A stretch of DNA of 64,000 bases from Anaspis maculata. Its lineage: Eukaryota > Arthropoda > Insecta > Coleoptera > Scraptiidae. Under the pieces are notes generated by a model. That model worked only from the letters and a program-made list of their open reading frames with translations. It ran no database searches and was not told the DNA's origin. Made by a program: the position numbers and the translations under genes. Numbering within the stretch: the stretch's first letter is position 1; each line of letters begins with the position of its first letter. Positions 34,113-46,060 of the stretch are shown here, piece by piece. The stretch lies in contig OX421963.1 of NCBI GenBank assembly GCA_949128115.1, forward strand, positions 86,437,602-86,501,601, written 5' to 3'.

Positions 34113-37100
34113 TAGTACAGGCGGTACGGAGCACATTTCATAACAATCCTGCATTTAATAAAGAAAGCAAACCACTTTGCACAGTGACTCTTAGAATCAT
34201 TTCGAGCGATTTGACCCGCAGCACCCGATAATTCGTCCCTTAGGGGGGCCATGGGGGCCCTCCAAATTTTCAAGATACAAGAACTTTCACAAAACGATCA
34301 TTGAGTATCGTCATGTGTGTCATAAAATGAGCTTATGGGTCTATTGAAAATGTTCTCAGCAATTATCGTTGTGTCCGTTCCATTCTTCACACTTAAAAAA
34401 AATATTCTTGAGCAGATGTCAAAAAAACTGTTTTTATTTTTTAATCTACGTAAGGAAACGATAAATTCATATGTTTTGTTTAGTTTCCAAACAAATTGCA
34501 TTCCGTGAGCCCAATTATAGAGACAAAATTTTTATAATGGTATTTTCCAAAGAAGTGGTGTCCTCTTCAGTACACCTTTTTCAACAGCATTTTTTTCAAT
34601 GCTCCCACTGGATAACAGTGTTAATTTTTACGGGTATGAGAAGCTTGAAGTCTTTTCTTAGTAATTTGGATGCAACAAGGCTTCAAAACGCGCAAGGGAG
34701 CCCTAAAAGAATTTTTTTGTGCTCGGCTATCAAATTTTTGACATGTTGATTTTGTAGTAGGGGAGAAGTGGACAAAAATACAATCTCGGTCGCGCGGGCG
34801 GCGGCGGCGGTTTCATTCTAGCGGCAAATATATTTACGCACAACGACTCTGTATTCCGTTGTACTGCGGGAAAACTTGGCACATGAGTAGCTTGTACCAA
34901 AGCAAGTGATTTGGCCCGCAGCACCAACATTTTTTACCCAAGGTACTCTGCATCGTGACCATTCTTCGGAACATGACCCACAATGCAACTGTTTCTGTTA
35001 TAAGAGCTGATGCATCGACTTGATGGTCATTTCTGTGCAATGTTTATTGGCAAAATCGAGAGCTGTAGTCTGAAATAGATGAAAAATTTATTCAGTAGCG
35101 TAGTTGTCAAATTCTTGTTATAATGTTCAACAAAATTCAAGAAATCAATGAAGTGTTAAATGCGAGTAGTTACTCGTAACTGGACCAACTTCCTTAAAAA
35201 TTCGAAGAACAAAGCGTAGCTCTTCGATTTTTTAGGATCGAATGCTCTCTGTGATTCATATTGGGCACCAGTTGTCACAAATATGCAGGGAACAATTTTT
35301 TCCTCTGCTGATGCGTCAACTTCATTCGTTGAAGTCACCATAGGAGACATGGCAGATGGCCGCATAATCTTGCACATCAGGGATTGGTGTCTCACGGAGG
35401 AAAGAGTATTGTTTTCCTCACCGTTGTTACGGATGTTGTGGTATTGGGTATATCGTTTTTCTTTTGTCTTCGCTCTCAAGAACTTCCAAAACTGTGGGCA
35501 CTACTCGGTAGCGGACTGCACAAAAGATTCATCGCTATCCATCGAATTGCAGAAGGTTTGGGCGAAGAGAAATCTTTTTGCTCTGAGAGGCTTTCACGCG
35601 TTCTGTGGTTGCGATACCACCTCGTTCTTTTCGTCCAAACGCATGGAAGACCTGGAAGAGCATGGAGAAAGCGACTTCCGCATTTCGTGTCTTGACTCTG
35701 CTCTCCGACTCTGAAGCTGACTCTCTCGTAGACGTTCTTTTGCCGTCCTCTTGGGGCTGGAAGAAAATCGATGAGAGCTGGTCGCCAGTCTGGACACTGA
35801 TTGCTGAAGTGTGGGGGGACTGCAGTGAGCTACACAAGTGCGTTTTTCTTTTTTTTTTGTGAACCTACAAGAACTTCTAAATTTCAACAGCTGCAAAATG
35901 TAAGACTGACTGCAAAACAATAACGTGTACTTGTCGAAAAGCCAGACTTCTGTGTACGCTCCAATGCAAAATGTGCAAAGGAGAATGCTGCAACAAAAGG
36001 TGGGTTCTTCGCCACTCCTAGGTTATTTGAGAGCCTTTCAAAAAAACAAAGGCGCTTATATTGTCATTCGAATGGGGTACTTATTATAATATAAACATCC
36101 CTGTATTTGATTTCAGTATGGCGGCATCAAAAAAGTTTCGGAAGAGGAGGAGAAATTCTGAAGAGGTTGAGAAATACATCTAGCCGGGGAGATGTTCCAA
36201 GTTTATTTCCAAAATTGCTCAATCATGTTGATGGACCTAGAGTATTTAAGTACCTTGTTCATTTTTATTACTCAAGGACCACGCTGGGCACGGCGCAGAA
36301 GCAACACTTCATTTCTTAAATTATGTTGAAGGTTATAACAGAAATACATGTAGAAGACTTGATTTGACATCAAAAATCAGAAATCAGGTATGTCGTGGGG
36401 GGAATATCTTATTGCAAGAGGATGATAATTGCACACGGCGCAAAAAGATCTCTTTGCGATATGGACGAAGCGGTTGCTGCGGCCATCTGCCATGTCTCCT
36501 ATGGTGACTTCAACGAATGAAGTTGACGCATCAGCAGAGGAAAAAATTGTTCCCTGCATATTTGTGACAACTGGTGCCCAATATGAATCACAGAGAGCAT
36601 TCAATCCTAAAAAATCGAAGAGCTACGCTTTGTTCTTCGAATTTTTAAGGAAGTTGGTCCAGTTACGAGTAACTACTCGCATTTAACACTTCATTGATTT
36701 CTTGAATTTTGTTGAACATTATAACAAGAATTTGACAATTACGCTACTGAATAAATTTTTAATCTATTTCAGACTACAGCTCTCGATTTTGCCAATAAAC
36801 ATTGCACAGAAATGACCATCAAGTCGATGCATCAGCTCTTATAACAGAAACAGTTGCATTGTGGGTCATGTTCCGAAGAATGGTCACGATGCAGAGTACC
36901 TTGGGTAAAAAATGTTGGTGCTGCGGGCCAAATCACTTGCTTTGGTACAAGCTACTCCTGTGCCAAGTTTTCCCGCAGTACAACGGAATACAGAGTCGTT
37001 GTGCGTAAATATATTTGCCGCTAGAATGAAACCGCCGCCGCCGCCCGCGCGACCGAGATTGAATTTTTGTCCACTTCTCCCCTACTACAAAATCAACATG

Positions 37101-37719
37101 CCAAAAATTTGATAGCGGAGCAGAAAAAAATTCTTTTAGGGCTCCCTTGCGCGTTTTGAAGCCATGTTGCATCCAAATTACTAAGAAAAGACTCCAAGCT
37201 TCTCATTCCTGTAAAAATTAACACTGTTATCCAGTGGGAGCATTGAAAAAAATGCTGTTGAAAAAGGTGTACTGAAGAGGACACCACTTCTTTGGAAAAT
37301 ACCATTATAAAAATTTTGTCTCTATAATTGGGCTCACGGAATGCGATTTGTTTGGGAACTAAACAAAACATATGAATTTATCGTTTCCTTACGTAGATTA
37401 AAAAATAAAAACAGTTTTTTTGACATCTGCTCAAGAATTTTTTTTTTAAGTGTGAAGAATGGAACGGACACAACGATAATTGCTGAGAACATTTTCAATA
37501 GACCCATAAGCTCATTTTATGACACACATGACGATACTCAATGATCGTTTTGTGAAAGTTCTTGTATCTTGAAAATTTGGAGGGCCCCCATGGCCCCCCT
37601 AAGGGACGAATTATCGGGTGCTGCGGGTCAAATCGCTCGAAATGATTCTAAGAGTCACTGTGCAAAGTGGTTTGCTTTCTTTATTAAATGCAGGATTGTT
37701 TTGCCTACCGCTTGTACTA
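34113..37719. mobile_element. Palindromic TAGT-ended element, 3-bp TSD (AAC)
   Basis: Left end TAGTACAGGCGG, reversed right end TAGTACAAGCGG. Arms 34113-35364 and 36478-37719 (about 1.25 kb each) are nearly identical, and 1.1 kb of unique centre separates them. AAC flanks both ends (34110-34112, 37720-37722), and removing the element restores the satellite unit CCAAACGACACTTG. The centre holds a degenerate piece of the same transposase family as the gene at 46061-50975. Open frames that occur in duplicate (34834-35040 and 36802-37008; 35156-35479 and 36429-36686) are the two arms read in mirror image. Confidence 0.85.
35330..36001 (+). pseudogene. Transposase fragment: XPG-like end and Cys-rich cluster
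   Basis: In broken frames it reads ADGRIILHI, then SIVFLTVVTDVVVLGI, then KLWALLGSGLHKRFIAIHRI, then GFHAFCGCDTTSFF, then SSWGWKKIDESWSPVWT. After a probable small intron it reads KCKTDCKTITCTCRKARLLC and a further CTLQCKMCKGECC. This is co-linear with exons 5-7 of the gene at 46061-50975 (ADTRLMLHA, TVDTDVLVLAV, ELWVHLGTGKHHSFIAVH, FHAFTGCDTTSSF, SNWGWKRKDGQWEPIWT and the C-terminal Cys cluster). The 5' end of the fragment runs into the left palindrome arm. It is disabled by frameshifts. Confidence 0.75.
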
Positions 37720-37722
37720 AAC

Positions 37723-39640
37723 GACACTTGAAGACACAAAGGAGCCTTGTAGGACTCCAACCAATAAGTGAAGACACAAAAGGGCTTACTGAAGCTCCGA
37801 AAACTAAGCCAAGATCAAAATGGGCTGATCAGGGCTACAAATGACAAATGAAGACATAGGGGGCCTAATAAGGCTCTGAGAAACTTAGAAAGGTACAAGA
37901 AAGTTTGTTAAAGCTCCAGAAACCGGAGTGACCTAGAGTGCCAAATTTTCTTTTTTTTTTGCCCCCTTTTTGTCTGCAAGTGTAGTTGTAATTAGCCCCG
38001 TCATTTTTTTCATAGCTTCCAGAGTACCAGCAAGCCCCTTTTGCCTCCTTTTGTTGAACAGAACTCCGTGGGGCCTCCCGTGTCGCCAATATCATTTGAA
38101 ATCCTGCTGAGCTCCCTAGCATTTCTCCGTGGCTCACGGAGCTCCATCGGACCCCCTTTGTCCTGATGTATCGTTTGGAGCCTGATGAGCTCCCTTATGT
38201 TTTTCGTAGGTTGCAGAGTTCCAGTAAGCCCCCTAGTTGCCTTAGTGGCCCTTTAAGAGCCCCCTTTTCTCTTCAACATCTTCTGAAGCTATGCTAAGCC
38301 CCATGGAATTTTTTCGTGGCTCACAGAGCTCTATCGGCCACCTTGTGTCCTCATGAGCCCCCTTTTTTTCGTGGTTTCAAGAATTTCAACAAGCCCCCTT
38401 GTGCCTCCTCGCGTTGTCAGAGGCCTCAGTGGCCCTACAAGGGCCCCCCTGTTTCTTCAACGTCTTTTGAAGCCCTGCTGAACACTCCGGCATTTTTTTG
38501 TAGCTTACGGAGTTTTATAGGGCCCCATTGTGCCCTCATGCATCGTTTGGAGCCCTGATGGCCCCCTTATTCTTTTGTAGCTTCAAAGTTCTAGTGAGCC
38601 CTTTTGTGCCTTCTTGCGTTGTACGAGACCCTGGTAGCCCTACAAGGGCCCTCTTGTTTCTTCAATATCTTTTGAAGTCCTGCTGAGTTCTCTTGCATTT
38701 TTCCGTGGCGTACGGAGTTCTATCGGGCCCCTTCTTGTGCCCTCTTGTATCGTTTGGAGCCCTGATAAACCCTCCCAGTTTTTTGTGGCTTTCACAGTTC
38801 CACTGAGCCCCCTTGTGCCTTCTTGCGGTTATAAAAGCTCTAGTGCCCCCCTGAGAGCCCCCTTGTTTCTTCAACGTCTTTTGAGGCCCCGCTGAGCCCC
38901 CTCACTTATCTGTGTGTCTTTTGGAGCATTAGTAAGTTCCTTGTGTTTTCATGTGATATTCGAAGTCCTATCGGCTCTCTTATGTCCGAAAAAGTAGTTT
39001 GGAGCTCCAATTAACCCTCTTATGTTATTTCACAGCCAAGGATCAGAATTCAAGCAAGCTTCATTTTCCCTTTTTGGTATCCAGAGCTTCAGTAGACTCC
39101 CCCTTGTTATTTCAAAATGTTTTGAAGCCCTGCTGAGCCGCCTCACATTTCCCCTGACTTTTGGTGTATTAATAGGCACCTTGTGTCTTCATGTGATGTT
39201 CGTAGCTCTACCAAGCCCCCTTTATATAATTAGCTCACTTATGTGTTTTATTGACTTTCTGAGTACTACAGTTAACTCCCTATTGTCATCTTTTGTTATA
39301 TAGAGCTCCATTAGCCCCCCTTGTGTTCTCAATATCGTTTGAAACTCAGCTGAGCCCTCTTGCACTTTTCCAGGGCCTTCGAAGCTCTATTTGCTCTCTC
39401 TTGTCCTCATGTGTCATTTGGAGCCCTAATGAGCCCCTTTGTGTTTTTTGTGGCTTTAAGAATTCCACTAAGCCCCCTTATGCCTTCTCAAGTTGCTGGA
39501 CTTTCGAAGCACTAGTGAGTCTCTTGTGCCTTCATGTAATATTCGGAGCCCAATTAGACCCCCTTGTTTTAATGTTTTTTTAACCCTTTTGAGCCCCCTT
39601 GTGTCTTCATGTGTAATGAGTCCTTTCACGTTCTAAAGCC
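37723..39640. repeat. GGGCTC satellite, orientation switch at ~37930
   Basis: Up to about 37930 the satellite is on the plus strand, continuing the block cut at 34109. From about 37940 to 39640 it is on the minus strand (GAGCCCCCTTGTGTC periodicity). The junction holds a T-run and no obvious terminus. The inverted block runs into an element end at 39706. Confidence 0.8.
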
Positions 39641-39705
39641 TTAGTGGCTTCTCCATGCTTATTTTTCGGTTATCTTGCGAATGTGCATCAATAATTGCCG
39701 TTCCT

Positions 39706-39788
39706 CTTGCGACGAATTGTCCGTGCGACGAATTGTCTGCGACGAAATGTTCGCGACAAATTGTCCATGCGACGAATTATCCTAGAAC
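39706..39788 (-). mobile_element. TIR (tandem 16-mers) of a satellite-bearing element
   Basis: Five tandem variants of GCGACGAATTGTCCGT run into ATCCTAGAACC, the reverse complement of the GGTTCTAGGACAATTCG terminus seen at 10988. The opposite terminus is not found to the left, so the element that carries the minus-strand satellite is truncated or rearranged. Confidence 0.75.
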
Positions 39789-42449
39789 CACCTTAAATAA
39801 TCCCCCCGGAGCTCCCAGGGTTAAAGGTGGAAGGAGTTCAAATTGAAACTGGACATAAAAAATGGGACGTACAAGCTGCTTTCCTTCGGTCAGGATCATG
39901 GATCGTGATCGAAAAATCCGTTCACGGAGTTGGTTGGATAAGTCACTTGCAACCAATCCAACCCATCCGGTAAGCGAGTTTCAGGATCATGATCCGTGAT
40001 TATCGCCGAAAGAAAGCGGCCATTGTCTTTTCCAAAATAATGGAATTGAGTTCCTACCTCCAATTACCGCAAATCCATAAAACCAGCGGGCGACCCGAAC
40101 AAGTACAACAGGTACTTATCTAGGGACGGTATAGCATTATGTGTATTGTTCCCGTAAAGCCACAAATTGTGACTTCGGTGGGGATGTGCAAAATACGAGT
40201 GCACCAACAGCACTTTGGCGTCGCCAAAATTACACAATGCGGGCCTCTACCTAGGTGGTTGTAAAGCACCAAAAAAATGGCGGACAGTAGATTATTATCG
40301 CACTTATTCCAGAGTCGGTTTCACTTACCTTAGACCAAAATAAAACTCAAACTTCCCACAGCCTGGATCACAACACGCTGTGGTTGTGATCCAAAAACAA
40401 ATGGAACGGATTATACGGTGAGTGTATCCCCTTATCCTGAAAGCATGTAATTTGACGATGACGTCGGTTTGTATTAATTGGAGGACGCGTAGCGACGGCC
40501 GGCGTCCTGTCCATGCCGCCGCACACCACCAGTGCCAGCAGCAGCTTTGGCGGTCGTTTGCATGTTTTGGTGGTGGCGCCGGGCAGTAGTCAGTAGTTAT
40601 CGGTGACGCGTCGCACGTGCCATGACCACCACTTTGACTTTTCATCGTCGTCGTTGTTGTTGTTGTTTTTGTAGTCGTCGTGGTGGTAATACGGTGGCGG
40701 TAGTGGCCAAAACGACAAAGCGGCTTGTTTGTTCGTTTCCGGGAACCCCGTCAGCGTTCGAACACGATACTCGAAATCGAAAACTGATTGGATTTTGAAT
40801 AATATTTACCAAAATAAAAAACCGAGTGTGATTTAGTGAACTAATTATTTAATAAAGTAAAATATGAGCAATATATGAACGAGTTTTTGAACTGAAGATA
40901 ATGAGGTAAGTTAGAGTTTTTTTTGGGGGGGGAAAAGCCAGTGGTCAAGATAAGTAGGTGCTAGGTAAGCAAAACATACCTAGGTAGGTGCAGGTAAGCA
41001 TGCTGAAAGTTTTAAAACAGAAAACTTTTTGTTACGAAAGCTCCAACCGTTGTTCCAAGTGTAAAAGGTGTTCAATATGATGAAATGACTTGGGAGTATT
41101 TTTATACTCAGGTACTTCAATGTCTCTTAACGTAAGTGCAAATTTGCAAAATTCAGCCTCAAGTTCCTATGTTCCCATTGCAGGTTGACGTTGTAGAATT
41201 TTTCGTTGGCATTTGTGAACAATCTAAAGCTTTGGATCTTTTTTCGTTTGATTATTTCTTCGTTTCTTCTTGATTGTGTGCGGTTCCGGTGCTGTCACGC
41301 TTCTACTAGACTCAAAAGACTGTTGCGTGCCCTTATACTGATGATAATAGTATTAATTTTTTTGACTAAATCACAGAGAGGCAAATTTTTTCTAGTCCCG
41401 TCTTGGATTTTTATTTTTCCAGTATGGCATCTTGGCAAGTTTTGACAAAGAAATATCATTGGTGGATTTAAACAAAATACTTTGAACCGTTTCAGAGATA
41501 TCGCCCATCAAAATTTTATACCCGACACGTAAAACACTTCATCTTCGCAAGCAATGGCCCAAACAATTCTCTGTGTTTTTGTAAATTTCGACTCGCCTTG
41601 AAGTCCTCTATCTGCCTTTAATCATGAAAACCTGTATATTAGAAAACAACTATATATTTACAAAAAAAATATATATTTTTTTGTTTATTGATAAGTACAA
41701 CAAGAGGGAGAGCCCCTAGAATGAGGTAAATTATGTGAGAATACCTTGTAGGTTCATCATGGCATCATACATGGCTTAGTTATTACTGTTTTACACATTT
41801 CTGTGACAATACCAATTATTTATAAAGCGCAATTATATACCGATTATGGCTTAGAATTTCACCACACTTGCATGCATTTTTAATGAGCTTCGACTAGACA
41901 CTGGAATGAATCAATATTTTTAGAATAAATTTACAAGAAATAAAATTTAGTTACTCTCTATGAGTTATTGCTCCATTTTTAGCTTTGAGGTTATAGCCCA
42001 GTCAAATTAGGTTTTGACCTAGAAATAATTCGCCTAAGGCTGAATTTTTGCACATTGACAGCTTGGACCTAGTACAACAACATATCAAAATACCCAAACT
42101 TTCCCATGTCCGCGTCTTTGATTTTCAGGTCCTCAGGTTCTTGAAGTTGCATCGCTAATCTGCGACTCATGCCGTAGCATTATTCTTTCAAGCTCAGTTT
42201 GGGCTTGAATTGAAGAGGAAAGATCAAACAATGATTTTCTGATGGGAAAAACCCACAACCGCACAGTGGGACGAATGGCTACATTGACTGGACAAAAGTA
42301 TTCCGATCCAATTTTCAAACTCAGAGCGGGTTCGAGTCCTGGCGTCGGAATTTTTTTTTTCAAAATTTTGTTGAAGGAGCTTGCTCAAGTGTTATACTTT
42401 TTTTTCAAAGTAGTTTTTATGAGCTACAATACCACGAAGTTTCATTTAA
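39789..42449. other. No gene recognised; CpG-rich unique block 40360-40900
   Basis: Bases 40360-40760 are unusually rich in CpG and CGN triplets. At 40890-40909 the plus strand reads GATAATGAG followed by GTAAGTTAG, a possible start codon directly before a strong 5' splice site. This could be the promoter and first exon of a host gene whose next exon lies outside or is unrecognisable. The 106-aa minus frame here is a low-stop shadow. The remaining sequence to 42449 shows nothing that I can name. Confidence 0.3.
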
Positions 42450-43620
42450 TAAGGGTCTGGCCACACATACGCTCCACTCACACCACACTCACACCACGCT
42501 CACGCTCCGCTCCAAATTCAAAAGTGCTATTTTACATAGGATTTGGCTAATGTGTTCACACATGCGCTCACGCCACACTCACGCTCCACTCCAAGGATAG
42601 TCCGGACGTTAGGGGAAGGTACTCTGCATTTTGGGGTTAAAGCATGCCATTTGGCATAGCTGTTGTATGAACCATATTCTTCCGATTCAGAAGTGTAGAC
42701 ATCGGCGGCAGCCGTGCAGACTCCCTCTACAGGGTGAAAAAGAAAAAAGAAGGACAAAAAGTTGTAACTCATGAACCATAAGAGACAGAGGCGTGTAAAT
42801 CGGCACACACGGTCTTCCGTTTATGCTGATGGAGTTCCATCAAATCATTTTTCAATGTTATGAAGAGTTTCGGGAATATCTTGAACACACTGTTTTTTGT
42901 CGTAAAAATTTAATTTTCGAATAAATTCATGAATAATCAAAATATCGGAGTGAAACATGGTACCTAGGCATTTAGTGGTATACGGAATTGAAATTGATCG
43001 GTAGCCAGCGCCTAGGCCTACTATTTCCAGAAAAAAGACATTCAACTTTTTCTTTTTTCCAGAAGCCATCTTTCTTTCACCATTGATAAGAATAGTGGAG
43101 AAATTGGATAGTAATTATAGAGAAGGAAAGGTACAATCATTCTACTGCAAAAAAGCGGTCTTAACATCAAATATTGCCTCTTGGTCAAGAAATCATTGCC
43201 ATTCGAGCTATTTTTAGTTTTACAAACTTTCAGGGCTCATGATGACCAGTGTGGTTCTTGAAAAGATTATTTTCATTTTGCATTACATTGCCTTACATTT
43301 TGTCAAGTCAGTCACCAAAATTCATCGTCCTGAGTGATGAGGTTCCACCCTGCCAGTTGATCAAACTCAATATGCGCCATTTTTGGGGGAAAAATGCAAA
43401 AATGAAAAGTTTTTCGTCATCATCAAATGCTCCTTGCGGAAGATCTATTGCCGCAAAAGGCACGAATTGACACGCAAGTGATTAAGAAGGATTCGGTGTT
43501 GACTATAGTGCTACGCGGAATAGGTGAGGTTTGTCCAAACGTCCTAGAAAGAAGGAGGAAGACGTTGCAGCTTAAATATAAGTGTGAGTATTATAGCTGC
43601 ATCTGGACAACACCAGAAAG

Positions 43621-45218
43621 CACTGGCGGCTCCAGCATTTTCGAACAGGGGGTACGGTCCACCGACCAGGCGCCCTTAAGGTGTGGGCTACGATCAAAAT
43701 AAGCCCCATGCTTTTCTCCAGTGGCGTACCCAGATTTATAGACAAATGGGGGGATCGATGAAGTTTTGTGTATATTATAGTCTGTACTGGGCGACCGCAG
43801 GCAGTAAAAACTAGCGCCGCAGGCGGAAATTTTCGGGTATAATAATAATAATATTGACAATAATAAGCAGAAAAAAGGAAAGCCTCCCTAATTCATTTTG
43901 TTTTCTTTCCTTCGAGGTTCAGTCAAAACTCAAAAGTGCAAAACTATTCGAAAAACATAACCTAAATTCTGTCCAGTAGGTATCAAGCAATCAATCAAAT
44001 GATAATATATAGAGCCTTGGCCACCTTGGAGCCTTGGCCAGCTCTTTAAAAATTTCGCCAGGGAATAGGTGTGGACGTCAGGGGACACATCATACATTTT
44101 TTTTTGTATTGCGCATGAAGTCCTTGGGGGATAAATGTATCAGATTTTTTCCTGTTGGTCGAAGTCTTAGAGGGAAAATTATCCCCTTCATCCCTCCCCC
44201 GTTAGTACTATACGTGAGTAACTTCACTAGAACTTCCTTTATGTAGTTGATTCAGAAGCAGTTTTCAAAGAAAAACGATCATGACAACAGATTGGTTTTA
44301 ATAGTATAAATTGAACTCTTCTCTACGTATCTATTCTACAAAACTAAACTTTACGATGCAATCTTCGATTTTCATGCATTTACACCTATCTGCCTTTACT
44401 GTCATTACTAACAGGGTATTTAGTCATTCTCCAGTCATCGTAGACCAACTTCTGGTTTTGGCGGAGCCTGGGAGCCTCTAGCCCTCAGCAGTAATGATCT
44501 ATTACTTATTTACTGTTGGGAGTACATATATTTACTATTTTACTCATCTCATAACCATGTACCTGCGCAGCTTAAAGTATCATGGTGTTCAAAAATTGAA
44601 ATTAGAAAGTTTTTTTTGCCATGACTTCCAGATCGGCGAATCAATTTTTCTGAAACTTGGCTCAGGAATACGTATTTACCCACTCATTGTTTGGTTGGAT
44701 TCATTATTCTGGAATTTATCTTCTGAAGCTACCATTTCTTCTTTTTCCCGCGGAGTAGGTAATGAGCTACTTCCCGCCCTCTTACATAGTATGTTATGAA
44801 TCAATTGCCATATTGGTTGTGAGTAATAGTACATACCGAGACGGAAAGAGGTTCATTACAGACAAGAGCCAATGTAGCTGCACAGCGCGCCGCGAGCCGA
44901 TAGTTCGTAATGGTTTATTTTCCAACTTTTTTAAAAGCCAGTAATGATCAATTATTAGGGTGGTTGTGAGTAGAACTTCTTTCCACCTTCACATAATGTT
45001 ATGAGAATAGTTCCAAGATTCTATCGCGCGACGCCCAAAGCGAATTTCCATGCATAGAAACCAATTTCATTGACAAGCTTTTATCGCGTTAATTATTTTT
45101 TACAAAGAGTATCCATCGGTACTACTCGTGGATTTTTTCTCAAAATTGACTTCTGGCGCCCCTGATTTGCAACAGGGGGTACGGCCGTACCGTCGTACCC
45201 CCCGTGGAGCCGCCAGTG
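43621..45218. mobile_element. Non-autonomous hAT-type element, 8-bp TSD
   Basis: CCAGAAAG is duplicated at 43613-43620 and 45219-45226. The ends are CACTGGCGGCTCCA and, reversed, CACTGGCGGCTCCAC, with a shared GGGGGTACGG block just inside. The uninterrupted target (ACACCAGAAAGTACCC) survives in the other TIR arm near 53135, which proves the insertion and the 8-bp duplication. The 8-bp TSD and CASTGGCGG-type TIR are hAT features. The 1598-bp interior has no transposase frame. Confidence 0.85.
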
Positions 45219-46060
45219 CCAGAAAGTACCCTGCATTTTATAATTAGAACTTGCCACTCCACAAAGTTGTTGATTGGGCCATACTCTTTTGATTCAGAAG
45301 TGTAGCTATTGGCGTCAACCGTGCAGACTCTGTGTACTGGTTGAAGAAGAAAAAGAAACAACAGAAGAAGTAACTCATGAACCAAAAGAGATAGAGGCGT
45401 GTAAACTGGCACATATAGTCTACCGTTGATGGTGATGAAGCTATATCGAACAATTCTGAAATATCTTGAAGCGTTTTTGAATTATCTCCAAAAACAAAAA
45501 ATTAAACCGAGAACTTGATTTTTCCAAAAAATTAGTGAATTTTCAGAGGAATGAAGTTAAACTTGGTTTTTCCTGCATTCAGTGATGTAAGAAATTAGGA
45601 ATGATCTCTAGCCAGTGTCCAGGCCTTTTATTGCCAGAAATAAGACATTCAACTGTTCTTCTTGCGACAGCCAGCCGTCTTGAGTTCAGATTTTATGGAA
45701 TAAACTGGTGTAAGTTACTATGATAACTATAGAATTCTTTATACTTTTCTTAATTCAGAAGTGTAGCCAGCGGCGTCAATCGTGCAGACTCAAATTATAC
45801 AGGATTAAGAAATAAGAAGTGGAGAGAGAAGGAAAAAGAGAAGAAATTATATCTCATGAACCGAAGTTTAGTTAAGTGTGATGATTCATATTGCCATTAA
45901 TAATCCGAATTTCATCCTTGTGAATGCCCTTCAGACCGGAGACTTTAACGTGCGATCAACCTACGAACTTTCATGACACTTCAATTTTGGTGGATGCTTT
46001 TCTCAATAAATGGAGGTTTCAGATGTGAAAGATAAATTTAATAATTGAACGGCATGTGAA

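Noticed and set aside
34834..37008. Matched pairs of small frames as a duplicated gene pair
   Set aside because: They are the two mirror-image arms of one palindromic element; parts may be decayed exon sequence but none is a gene on its own.
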